26,263 bases of DNA, taken from NCBI GenBank assembly GCA_023412855.1, contig JAEZRJ010000051.1:1-26263 (forward strand), written 5' to 3'. The notes beneath the pieces are model-generated. The model did not search any database and had not been told where the DNA came from. It saw only the letters and a list, made by a program, of their open reading frames with translations. Numbering within the stretch: position 1 is the stretch's first letter; the number at the start of each line of letters is the position of its first letter. This DNA is from Bacillota bacterium (GTDB lineage: Bacteria > Bacillota > Clostridia > Lachnospirales > Lachnospiraceae). The translations under genes and the position numbers were made by a program. Shown piece after piece: positions 15,090 to 21,895 of this stretch.

Positions 15090-15409
15090 TGATATTTACC
15101 TCTTCTGCGTTATTGTTCACTCCGTTCTCAGCAACGCATGATGTTCTGCAATGTAAACTTTTTGCATTTAAATTCGCCCCGCGAAGCAGAAATCATCTCT
15201 TAAATCACATTCATACGTAGCTTAACAGCAAGTGTTAAGCTACTGTGTAAACAGTAACTATTTTGCCATTATATACTCGAATTTCCCTTTACAACATTTT
15301 GTGTTCCTGATAAGTTTATCTTAATATATTTCAACTCTCATTTTAGTGCATAAAAAGAGAGGACTAAATAATCTGGATTAAATAAAATAGACATATAAGG
15401 AGCAAAATG
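15090..15409. other. Divergent intergenic region between the WYL and AraC-type genes
   Basis: 320 nt without a gene, AT-rich. It holds one copy of a 56-bp palindromic repeat (15203-15258). It also holds a weak plus-strand promoter candidate, TTGTGT (15299-15304), 17 nt, TAATAT (15322-15327), that could serve the AraC-type gene. No strong promoter for the WYL gene was seen. AAGGAG at 15397-15402 is the ribosome site of the plus-strand gene. Confidence 0.6.
15203..15258 (+). repeat. 56-bp dispersed palindromic repeat, copy 1
   Basis: Runs from AATCAC to AGTAAC. Its core AGCTTAACA-GCAAG-TGTTAAGCT (15219-15241) is a perfect 9-bp inverted repeat with a 5-nt loop. It is followed by a second small hairpin, ACTGT-GTAA-ACAGT (15242-15255). 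Copy 2, at 23291-23346 in the same orientation, matches at 49 of 56 positions, with the core identical. Confidence 0.85.
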
Positions 15410-16267
15410 ATGGAATGGATAGAACGATTAAACAGCGCAATAAATTATATGGAGGAACATTTGACAAAGGATATTGATTATGACGAGCTTGCAAGAATAG
15501 CCTGCTGTTCCACCTATCACTTTCAAAGAATGTTCTCTTATATGGCCGGAGTACCTCTTTCCGAATATATCCGCAGAAGACGGATGTCCCTAGCCGCGGC
15601 GGATTTACAGGGTGGAGAAGAGAAAATTATCGATATTGCCCTTAAATACGGCTACGATTCGCCCACCGCATTTAACCGCGCATTTCAAAGCATTCACGGC
15701 ATTGCACCTTCTCAGGCCAAAGCAGAAGGGATCAGCCTAAAAGCCTATCCTCCCATCATCTTCAAAATAACGATTAAAGGAGAAGCTGAAATGAATTACA
15801 GAATTGAAAAGAAGGACGCATTTAAAATTATAGGGATTTCTAAACCACTCCATCAGGATATTGAAGAAAACTTTGCAATCGTTCCGCAAATGTGGCAGGA
15901 AGCTGCCGCAAACGGTACGATACCAAAACTCGCCTCCCTGATGAACACACAGCCTATGGGCATATTGGGGGTTAGCGCCTGCAATGATCTTATGCAATGG
16001 AAATACTATATCGCGACCGCAAGCACCCTGCCTGCACCGGAAGACTTTGAGGAATATGCGGTACCCTCTGCAACATGGGCCATATTCAGCGGTGAAGGGC
16101 CATCATTATCCATTCAGGAACTAGAAAAAAGAATTGTCACGGAGTGGCTTCCCTCCTCGGGATACGAATACGGCAATGCCCCGGATATCGAGGTTTATCT
16201 CTCTCCCGATCCGAAAAATACCAAGTATGAAATATGGATACCCGTTACGAAAAAGGAGAATTTATAA
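15410..16267 (+). CDS. AraC-family regulator with C-terminal GyrI-like effector-binding domain
   Basis: 285 residues. The N-terminal double helix-turn-helix of AraC type spans about 5-105 (DELARIACCSTYHFQRMFSY; IDIALKYGYDSPTAFNRAF). A GyrI-like ligand-binding domain spans about 128-280 (MNYRIEKKDAFKIIGIS; GNAPDIEVYLSPDPKN; EIWIPVTK). This is the Rob/SoxS-like layout with DNA binding first, usually linked to drug or toxicant response. AAGGAG at 15397-15402 is 7 nt from this ATG; the ATG directly before it (15407) is only 4 nt away. Its stop overlaps the start of a tiny ORF (TAATG). With the WYL and lone GyrI-like genes beside it, the locus is rich in ligand-sensing regulators, but no efflux or enzyme target is adjacent. 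Confidence 0.92.
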   Translation: MEWIERLNSAINYMEEHLTKDIDYDELARIACCSTYHFQRMFSYMAGVPLSEYIRRRRMSLAAADLQGGEEKIIDIALKYGYDSPTAFNRAFQSIHGIAPSQAKAEGISLKAYPPIIFKITIKGEAEMNYRIEKKDAFKIIGISKPLHQDIEENFAIVPQMWQEAAANGTIPKLASLMNTQPMGILGVSACNDLMQWKYYIATASTLPAPEDFEEYAVPSATWAIFSGEGPSLSIQELEKRIVTEWLPSSGYEYGNAPDIEVYLSPDPKNTKYEIWIPVTKKENL

Positions 16268-16341
16268 TGGTTCATTTGGTTTACTGCAATGATAAAGAAA
16301 TGGAGCTTGAAAAAAGGAACCATAGCCGTTTTAAAAAGTAG
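16267..16341 (+). pseudogene. 24-codon coupled ORF, possibly the 5' remnant of an ASCH-like gene
   Basis: ATG at 16267 overlaps the stop of the AraC-type gene (TAATG) and has a near-ideal ribosome site (AAGGAG, 8 nt spacing), so it should be translated. The 24-residue product starts MVHLVYCNDKEMELEK, which resembles my memory of the N-terminus of small ASCH-like proteins in Lachnospiraceae. It then runs into RNHSRFKK and a TAG. No further homologous-looking sequence follows before the convergent gene ends at 16350. A deletion remnant is more likely than a functional peptide; the family recall is tentative. Confidence 0.42.
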
Positions 16342-16349
16342 ATTCCCCG

Positions 16350-17147
16350 CTATTTCTTCATTTTGAACCGAACTATGTTCTTCTCCTGCTCGCAGTCTAA
16401 AATATTCAGCGAGTTGACAAAGGAGCTGAATTTAGAATGGCCGAAGTTACGCACGTCAAAATCTGGGAAACGTTTCCCCAACTGGTTTCTAAGCTCGGAG
16501 GAATGGATCCATTCGTCGTCGTCGGATCCTTCCTCTACCAAAGAAATAATCGCTTTTTTTATCATGATCAGGTCGGTCTGCGGCCTTAATTCTTCTTTTT
16601 CTTTTTTTGAATCATTTCCTTTTGCTGCCTTTTTCGAACGGACATTTTTGGAGGCTGCTTTCAGCGCAGCGGGCTCCTCCTTTTTGGAGGCACTTTCCTC
16701 CTCCTGCTCCTTAGAAAGCAGAATATCCAAATATTTGAACTGATTACATGCCGATATAAAAGGCTTGGGAGTCTTGCTCTCTCCCATACCTACCACATAC
16801 ATGCCCGATTCCCGAAGACGCATTGCCAGCCTGGTGAAGTCGCTGTCCGAAGAAACGATGCAAAAGCCTCCCACGGTACCGGAATAAAGGATATCCATAG
16901 CATCAATGATCATTGCCGAATCAGTGGCATTTTTTCCCGTAGTATAGCCATATTGCTGGATTGGCGTAATGGAGTTATCAAGCAGCACATTTTTCCACGA
17001 CACCAGTCTCGTATTGGTCCAGTCGCCGTATATTCTTTTATATGTGGCTATCCCGTTTTTCGCCGTTTCATCCAAAATAATCTTTACATACTTATCAGAA
17101 ATATTATCCGCATCGATCAGTACCGCAAGCTTCAGTTCTTTATCCAT
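16350..17147 (-). CDS. NYN-domain ribonuclease-like protein with C-terminal OST-HTH/LOTUS domain
   Basis: 265 residues. The N-terminal NYN (PIN-like, LabA/DUF88) domain carries the acidic metal-binding set: LIDADN (Asp12, Asp14), GKNATDSAM (Asp76) and SSDSDF (Asp101, Asp103), which suggests RNA cleavage. A Lys/Glu/Ala-rich linker (143-188) follows, then a winged-helix OST-HTH domain (190-262; WIHSSELRNQLGKRFPDFDVRNFGHSKF split around 225), thought to bind RNA. The ATG at 17147 aligns with the family start. A TTG at 17180 would add 11 residues without a ribosome site and would sit on the predicted transcription start. The spacing from GGAAGGG is long (14 nt). Bacterial members are little studied; the RNA target is unknown. 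Confidence 0.88.
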   Translation of the reverse strand: MDKELKLAVLIDADNISDKYVKIILDETAKNGIATYKRIYGDWTNTRLVSWKNVLLDNSITPIQQYGYTTGKNATDSAMIIDAMDILYSGTVGGFCIVSSDSDFTRLAMRLRESGMYVVGMGESKTPKPFISACNQFKYLDILLSKEQEEESASKKEEPAALKAASKNVRSKKAAKGNDSKKEKEELRPQTDLIMIKKAIISLVEEGSDDDEWIHSSELRNQLGKRFPDFDVRNFGHSKFSSFVNSLNILDCEQEKNIVRFKMKK

Positions 17148-17184
17148 AAAAATAAACCACACCCTTCCATAAATTTCCAACTAA

Positions 17185-17190
17185 ATTATA
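17185..17190 (-). promoter_or_regulatory. -10 box upstream of the NYN gene
   Basis: TATAAT on the minus strand, in the gap after the OGG1-type gene. Transcription from near 17178 would leave a 30-nt leader, which fits the ATG at 17147. No clear -35 hexamer was found at 16-18 nt. Confidence 0.35.
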
Positions 17191-17205
17191 TTTAATCAAA
17201 TTCTA

Positions 17206-18024
17206 TCACATTTCTCCGTAAATATCATAATAAAATGCATATTGCTGCAAAATTCCTGCATATCCTTCATATTTTTCAAAGGGAAAACCCTCCGGATAAT
17301 ATTTTAAAAGCACTGTTTTAATATGAGTATCCACAGGGAATGCCTCCGTATGGCGAAGTGCGAACAGACAGATGCATTCCGCTACCTTGATGCCAACGCC
17401 GCATAGTTTCATCAGTTCCGCCTTCGCTTCCTCATAGGTCATATCCGTAAGCCCGGCAAAATCTATCTCTCCTTCCACAATCATTCTGGAAGATTTCAAT
17501 ATGTATCGGCTTCTATAGCCCAGATTACATCCCTGCAAATCCTCTAAGGTCAATCCGGCCAGCCTCTCCGGCGTGGGAAAGGCATAATATTTCTCTCCCC
17601 GGGGATTGTATTTCTCTTCACCAAAACTGCTGCACAGCGATTCCACGCATTTCTTAATCCGCTGGATATTGTTCTGTTGGGAAATAATGAAGCTGATAAT
17701 AGTTTCAAAGATTTCCTGTCTCAATATGCGGATGCCGCTTCCGCAGCTTACTGCCCGCAGCATATACTCGTCCGTTTTATCCACTGACCGGTATATTTTC
17801 CGGTAATCTCTTCCACAATCGAAATAGTTTATCCACAGCTTATCCCATTCCTCCTGCGTGCAGGAAAAACAAACACCATCCTCCGTCTCTTCCATCTCCA
17901 AATACTCTCCGCAGGCAATGAGAGCATATTTATTTTCTTGTCCTGCCAAGGCATTCATCCGAAAGCATTGTCCCGATTTGCTTATCTTCTCTAAATCGAA
18001 ATCCTTCATTTGCACCTTTATCAT
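17206..18024 (-). CDS. OGG1-type 8-oxoguanine DNA glycosylase/AP lyase
   Basis: 272 residues; excises 8-oxoguanine from DNA in base excision repair. The N-terminal part contains SGQCFRM (17-23), matching GQxFRW of OGG1. ISQQNNIQRI (114-123) matches the NNN-x-RI segment. The helix-hairpin-helix LCGVGIKVAECICLFAL (207-223) carries the Schiff-base Lys213, and FPVDTHI (229-235) carries the catalytic Asp232, in the same order and spacing as the eukaryotic enzyme. This is the DNA-glycosylase family widespread in clostridia in place of MutM. The start at 18024 has GGAAG at a long distance; an ATG five codons in (18009) is possible but trims the domain. It follows the tocopherol-cyclase-like gene by 20 nt, in one operon. 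Confidence 0.93.
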   Translation of the reverse strand: MIKVQMKDFDLEKISKSGQCFRMNALAGQENKYALIACGEYLEMEETEDGVCFSCTQEEWDKLWINYFDCGRDYRKIYRSVDKTDEYMLRAVSCGSGIRILRQEIFETIISFIISQQNNIQRIKKCVESLCSSFGEEKYNPRGEKYYAFPTPERLAGLTLEDLQGCNLGYRSRYILKSSRMIVEGEIDFAGLTDMTYEEAKAELMKLCGVGIKVAECICLFALRHTEAFPVDTHIKTVLLKYYPEGFPFEKYEGYAGILQQYAFYYDIYGEM

Positions 18025-18044
18025 CCCGTATCCGTACTTCCTTT

Positions 18045-18986
18045 CTAATGTCCGTCCTGCTGCCCCACATATTCGAAGCTCGCTCTATCGTCGGTAAAGT
18101 CAAAAATCGTCTTGCCCGAAGCGCTAAAACGGCAGCGCACCGCGCAAGCAATATTTTCCTCTATTTTTCTGGACATACTGCCTTTTTGAGGGGCATATAA
18201 CAAAAGCCTTTTTTCTTTGTCCCCAGCAGTTTTCCCATTCTCTTTGGCTTCTTGCTTTACCTTATATATTTCCAGTTTATATTTTCCCTGATTTATGATC
18301 AGCGTATTTTCCGTATTTTTTGCAATGCGTGCACCCGTATATGTGGCCAGGCGGTACTCTCTCCCCTGATACAAGATGGCACAGATGCAGCCGGTAAATG
18401 TAAAGCAGCCAAACGGAATATGAGCTGCGGAGGCCACCAGGGAGCAATCTCTCTTTCCGGTCCAGCCGCTGCACTGAATCCACGTATAAAATCGCGGGAA
18501 CGAGCTGCCGCAATCCTTCTCCACATATCCCGTTCCATTGGAAAAATCATATTCCCTGCCGTTTATTAAAATACTTCCGCTTATGCTATGAAGCATGCTC
18601 AGAATACCATGGCGGCACTGCATGAAGGGCAGAAAGCGAAAAGGACCCATAATATCTGATAAAAGCCCGGTAAACGGCGAGTAATACAGGGTTCCTATTA
18701 TCGTTACATTCTCATTTCTTAAATTTACGCTGATTCCACCTTCAGAAAATACATTATGATTTATTTTAACATAAAATTGCTTTTTTGAAGCATAGAATTC
18801 TTTCTCTTTAAAAGAAAAGCAATAAGCACCTTCCTCCGTCACTACCTGGACAGAGGCCGTGCGCCTTCCATTCTCGCTCACATGGAATGCCGGAATAAAG
18901 GCGATGGAAGTATTATCCTTTTGATGCTTTAAATACCAGCCCTCGAAGTAAGCCTTTTTTCTATGTCCCCCACGGAAATTATTCAT
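18045..18986 (-). CDS. Tocopherol-cyclase-like protein
   Basis: 313 residues with the family motifs: YFEGWYLKHQ (13-22), GPFRFLPFMQCRHGILSM (about 114-131) and a glycine-rich segment ending YVEKDCGSSFPRFYTWIQCS (about 154-173). Plant and cyanobacterial members cyclise phytylbenzoquinols to tocopherols. Heterotrophic bacterial members have no known substrate but share the lipocalin-like double-barrel fold suited to prenyl lipids. The classic DWG is DCG here. No signal peptide is seen. The ATG lies inside the last codons of the Rieske/FAD gene (8-nt overlap), so the two proteins are probably made together and may act on the same lipid or quinone. No tocopherol pathway genes are nearby. Confidence 0.83.
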   Translation of the reverse strand: MNNFRGGHRKKAYFEGWYLKHQKDNTSIAFIPAFHVSENGRRTASVQVVTEEGAYCFSFKEKEFYASKKQFYVKINHNVFSEGGISVNLRNENVTIIGTLYYSPFTGLLSDIMGPFRFLPFMQCRHGILSMLHSISGSILINGREYDFSNGTGYVEKDCGSSFPRFYTWIQCSGWTGKRDCSLVASAAHIPFGCFTFTGCICAILYQGREYRLATYTGARIAKNTENTLIINQGKYKLEIYKVKQEAKENGKTAGDKEKRLLLYAPQKGSMSRKIEENIACAVRCRFSASGKTIFDFTDDRASFEYVGQQDGH

Positions 18987-20322
18987 TCGCCAAGTCCTCG
19001 ATCGCCGGATTATCTATTACCTTGCCGTCGCCGTCAAAACGGGAACCATGGCAGGGACAGTCCCAGCTTAGCTCATCCGGATTCCATTCCAGGGCACAGC
19101 CCATATGAGTACACTTAGGCGTTGCTGTAAAAACTCCTTTGCTCAGCCCTTTTACCGACTGGGCACCATCCTGAGCGAGGTTAGCTGCTGACGCCTGAAT
19201 ATGAAATCTCTGGGGAGTAAAAAGCTCCTCATATTGGCTCTGTCCTTTTGTGATTAGATCGCTAAGCAGCATTGCCGAGACCATAGAGCTTGTCATGCCC
19301 CACTTTCTAAATCCCGTAGCCACAAACCAGTCGGGAGTAGCGGCCGAAAATTGCCCAATATAGGGAATATCGTCGAGAGGCATGCAATCCTGCGCGGAAA
19401 AATGAGTGATTTCCTTACATTCAGGGAACCATTTCTCTGCCGCCTTACGCAGTTTCTGGTAGCTTCCTCCGCCTGTATTCTCTCCTGTTCTATGACCGCC
19501 GCCGCCTAATAGAAGATAATCGCCGCTTTTACGAAAAGAGAATCCTTCCTTGTCGATGCCGATATAGACATGATCCATCTGCTTCGTATTTTTAAGCGCA
19601 ACTACGTAGCTGCGCTCCTGATGAAGCCGCAGGAAATAATAGCCGGGAACATTAATAAAGGGATAATGAGCTGCGAATACCACTCGCTTTGCCCTGACCG
19701 TGGCCCGGTTTGTAATTATTTTATTCTCTTCCTCCGCCCGTTCCACCTGGAGCACCTTCGTGTCCTCATAAACGGTAATATTTTCGGATATTCTTTCCAA
19801 GAATAAAAGAGGATGGAATACTGCCTGATCGTAAAACTTAAGGGCGCTCTTTACCGGGAAAGGCAGTTCCGTTTTGTCGGTAAGCTCCGCACATATTCCA
19901 AGACTCACCGCGGCCTCTTCCTCCTTCTTGAGCGTGTCCGTGTCCTCACAGGAATAAAGGTAAGCCGAGCACTCCCTGAATTCACAATCAATCCGTTTTT
20001 CCTCCACCAGACTCCGAAACTGGGCAATGGCGAGACGGTTTGCCTCCGCATAGAGCTTCGCATTTTTCTCTCCGATTTCCTCAATGAACTTATGGTAAAT
20101 GGGACCGTGCTGCAAAGTAATTTTGGCCGTGGTATTCTTCGTCTGCCCGCTCCCTATCCGCGACGCTTCCAAAACCACCGTAGGAATTCCTTTCTTTTCC
20201 AGAAAATAGGCAATCAATATACCTGCCATTCCGCCGCCGATTACCACCGTGTCTGTCGTTATATCTTCTAATAACGGTTCCCTTCTTGAAATATCTGCCG
20301 TCATTGTCCATATGGAATCCAT
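18979..20322 (-). CDS. FAD-dependent oxidoreductase with C-terminal Rieske [2Fe-2S] domain
   Basis: 447 residues. A DAO-type FAD domain begins with the dinucleotide motif VVIGGGMAGILIAYFLEKKG (26-45) and the glutamate of VVLEASRIGSGQT. A conserved GFRKWGMTSSM near the end of the FAD domain closes the fold. The last 55 residues are a Rieske domain: CTH (Cys404, His406) and CPCH (Cys422, His425) bind the cluster, and Cys409 and Cys424 fit the stabilising disulfide. The ATG at 20322 follows GAAGG by 7 nt; an upstream in-frame start at 20355 adds 11 residues with no site. The Rieske part suggests electron transfer to or from a redox carrier. Substrate is unknown; overlap with the tocopherol-cyclase-like gene suggests a shared pathway. 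Confidence 0.92.
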   Translation of the reverse strand: MDSIWTMTADISRREPLLEDITTDTVVIGGGMAGILIAYFLEKKGIPTVVLEASRIGSGQTKNTTAKITLQHGPIYHKFIEEIGEKNAKLYAEANRLAIAQFRSLVEEKRIDCEFRECSAYLYSCEDTDTLKKEEEAAVSLGICAELTDKTELPFPVKSALKFYDQAVFHPLLFLERISENITVYEDTKVLQVERAEEENKIITNRATVRAKRVVFAAHYPFINVPGYYFLRLHQERSYVVALKNTKQMDHVYIGIDKEGFSFRKSGDYLLLGGGGHRTGENTGGGSYQKLRKAAEKWFPECKEITHFSAQDCMPLDDIPYIGQFSAATPDWFVATGFRKWGMTSSMVSAMLLSDLITKGQSQYEELFTPQRFHIQASAANLAQDGAQSVKGLSKGVFTATPKCTHMGCALEWNPDELSWDCPCHGSRFDGDGKVIDNPAIEDLANE

Positions 20323-20400
20323 AATTATGCCTTCTTTCCTATTTTTGTACACCATGCATAATAAGTATTCACATAAATACAGCGTATTAAACCGTTATTT

Positions 20401-20427
20401 GTAACTGCTCTGTACCTTCTCAGTTAC
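20401..20427. promoter_or_regulatory. Inverted repeat upstream of the Rieske/FAD operon
   Basis: GTAACTG (20401-20407) and CAGTTAC (20421-20427) form a perfect 7-bp inverted repeat with a 13-nt spacer, just beyond the XRE regulator stop and about 80 nt before the oxidoreductase start. It could be an operator for the adjacent regulator. As a terminator it fits only the plus strand (tail TGTTATTTTTTC), where no gene ends. Confidence 0.35.
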
Positions 20428-20429
20428 TG

Positions 20430-20720
20430 TTATTTTTTCTTTTTGCGCAGTGAATCTGCAAGCATCGTCAATATCTCGATGTCCTCCTCCTGGAGCCCAG
20501 TCACATCGATATACCTATTTTTTTCTATACCCAATAAATAGTCGGTACTGACCCGAAAAATACCCGCGACCTTTATCAATACTTCGTAAGAAGGATATCT
20601 CGTCCCCGCTTCATAGGAGCAGATAGCACTCGTTGCCAGACCCAATCGGTCTGCCAACACCTTCTGCGTCAATTTTCTTTCCTTTCTCAATGCTCTTAAC
20701 CTTATACCAAATTTTATCAA
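20430..20720 (-). CDS. XRE/Cro-type helix-turn-helix regulator
   Basis: 96 residues. A helix-turn-helix of lambda-repressor type spans residues 5-63 (RLRALRKERKLTQKVLADRLG; TSAICSYEAGTRYPSYEVL; STDYLLGIEK). The C-terminus is short and charged, ending LRKKKK, with no sensor domain. It starts with TTG at 20720, supported by AGGGGTGA about 4 nt upstream. The region before it is duplicated (see the tandem repeat). It is immediately upstream of the Rieske/FAD-tocopherol-cyclase-like genes on the same strand and divergent from the GGDEF gene, so it may control either. The inverted repeat at 20401-20427 is a candidate site. Confidence 0.88.
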   Translation of the reverse strand: MIKFGIRLRALRKERKLTQKVLADRLGLATSAICSYEAGTRYPSYEVLIKVAGIFRVSTDYLLGIEKNRYIDVTGLQEEDIEILTMLADSLRKKKK

Positions 20721-20723
20721 TAG

Positions 20724-20751
20724 TCACCCCTTCTTTCACCCCTTCTTTCAC
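20724..20751 (-). repeat. 12-bp tandem repeat carrying two ribosome-binding sites
   Basis: The unit TCACCCCTTCTT (plus strand) occurs 2.3 times (20724-20735, 20736-20747 and the start of a third). On the minus strand each unit reads AAGAAGGGGTGA, a Shine-Dalgarno sequence. Only the proximal copy is correctly spaced from the XRE start codon. Confidence 0.8.
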
Positions 20752-20816
20752 ATATAGTGTATCTTCTATTAATTCCGTTTTGGTAAAATTATATTCACAA
20801 ATTGTAAATTTTAATG

Positions 20817-20845
20817 TTGAAAAAATAGTAATAAAGGAGTAGAAT
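20817..20845 (+). promoter_or_regulatory. Sigma-A promoter of the GGDEF gene
   Basis: TTGAAA (20817-20822), 17-nt spacer, TAGAAT (20840-20845); five of six matches in each element. Start predicted near 20852, a leader of about 59 nt. Confidence 0.68.
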
Positions 20846-20910
20846 AGTAATAATTTACAAATTATTCCGATATATGACAGAGGAGTTCCAATAATCAGGG
20901 GAATTGACGA

Positions 20911-21867
20911 ATGAATTACACGTTATGTGAAATTACAAGAGAATTATGTGAAACTTACCTTTTAAATCCAATAAAGAGCAAAAACAGTGTCAATAATTAT
21001 TTTGATGACGACTTAATACTTATAGGTACGGGAAAACACGAGATATTTACTTCTCTTGCCGCCTTTCAGTCTGCTTGGGGCAATTACGATGTTGACATAG
21101 CTTTTGATATTTTAAGTGAATGGTATGAATGCCGCCAGCTTTCGGAAAATCTTTATTTGGTTTACGGCTGCTTGTGGATGAAAGAAAAAGAAAACAAACG
21201 AAAAGAAATTCTTATAGAAATGGATACCCGCCTCAGCATTATCTATGAAGTGAAGGACAATTCTTACAAAATACTCCATATCCATCATTCCATACCGAAT
21301 AAAGAGCAGGGATGTGACGAACATTACCCAAAGGCAATAGCCGAAAAAGCTAATTCCATGATTGCTAAGTTCAAGAAAAAAGCAGAGCAGGATTCCATGA
21401 CAGGGCTGCTTAACCATAGTACCTTTGAACAGTATATTAACAAGCATATAAAAATTAATCCCGTAGGCGTTTTTTATATGATAGATATTGATGATTTCAA
21501 ACAAATAAATGACATGTATGGACATGAGCAGGGCGATAAAGTAATCAAAGATTTCGCGAACCTGCTTTCCGTTGTTTTTAGCAGCAATGCGTATCTGGGC
21601 CGGCTGGGCGGAGATGAATTTGCCGTCTTTGAACCGGAATTATCGGACAAGTCCATGATTCAGCAAAAAGCGAAAAATATTATTACTGAATTCTCTTCCC
21701 TCTCCCGCAAATACGGCAATGAACTACAGCTAAGCTGTTCTATCGGAATTTCCTTCATCAATAATATAAGCAGCAGCTTCAGCCATCTATATCGAAGTGC
21801 AGATAAAAATCTTTATCTATCCAAAAAAGGCAAACGGGGGACTTATCACTTAAATGAGGATATATAA
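20911..21867 (+). CDS. Diguanylate cyclase with NTF2/SnoaL-like N-terminal domain
   Basis: 318 residues. The N-terminal 130 residues look like an NTF2/SnoaL-like alpha-beta barrel (FDDDLILIGTGKHEIF; WGNYDVDIAFDIL; LYLVYGCLWM; ILHIHHSIP), a small-ligand or dimerisation module. A short coiled segment leads to a GGDEF domain with DSMTGLLNHSTFEQYI (161-176), DIDDFKQINDMYGHEQGD and GRLGGDEFAVFE with an intact active site, so it should make cyclic di-GMP. The RxxD inhibitory site is absent: the residues nine and six before GGDEF are Ser and Ala. No membrane segment, so it is cytosolic. GGGGAA lies 7-8 nt before the ATG. Its stop codon lies in a palindrome shared with the convergent Fur-family gene. 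Confidence 0.9.
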   Translation: MNYTLCEITRELCETYLLNPIKSKNSVNNYFDDDLILIGTGKHEIFTSLAAFQSAWGNYDVDIAFDILSEWYECRQLSENLYLVYGCLWMKEKENKRKEILIEMDTRLSIIYEVKDNSYKILHIHHSIPNKEQGCDEHYPKAIAEKANSMIAKFKKKAEQDSMTGLLNHSTFEQYINKHIKINPVGVFYMIDIDDFKQINDMYGHEQGDKVIKDFANLLSVVFSSNAYLGRLGGDEFAVFEPELSDKSMIQQKAKNIITEFSSLSRKYGNELQLSCSIGISFINNISSSFSHLYRSADKNLYLSKKGKRGTYHLNEDI

Positions 21868-21895
21868 TCGCTTATTAGCTATTATATATCCTCAT
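21854..21895. terminator. Palindrome spanning the stop codons of two convergent genes
   Basis: ATGAGGATATATAAT (21854-21868) and its exact complement (21881-21895) form a 15-bp stem with a 12-nt loop. The GGDEF stop (21865-21867) is in one arm and the Fur-family stop (21882-21884) in the other. No U-run follows on either strand, so whether it terminates transcription or only protects both 3' ends is open. Confidence 0.65.

Noticed and set aside
20724..20751. Short tandem repeat as a CRISPR-like array
   Set aside because: The units are 12 bp, directly abutting, without spacers, and coincide with a ribosome-binding site.
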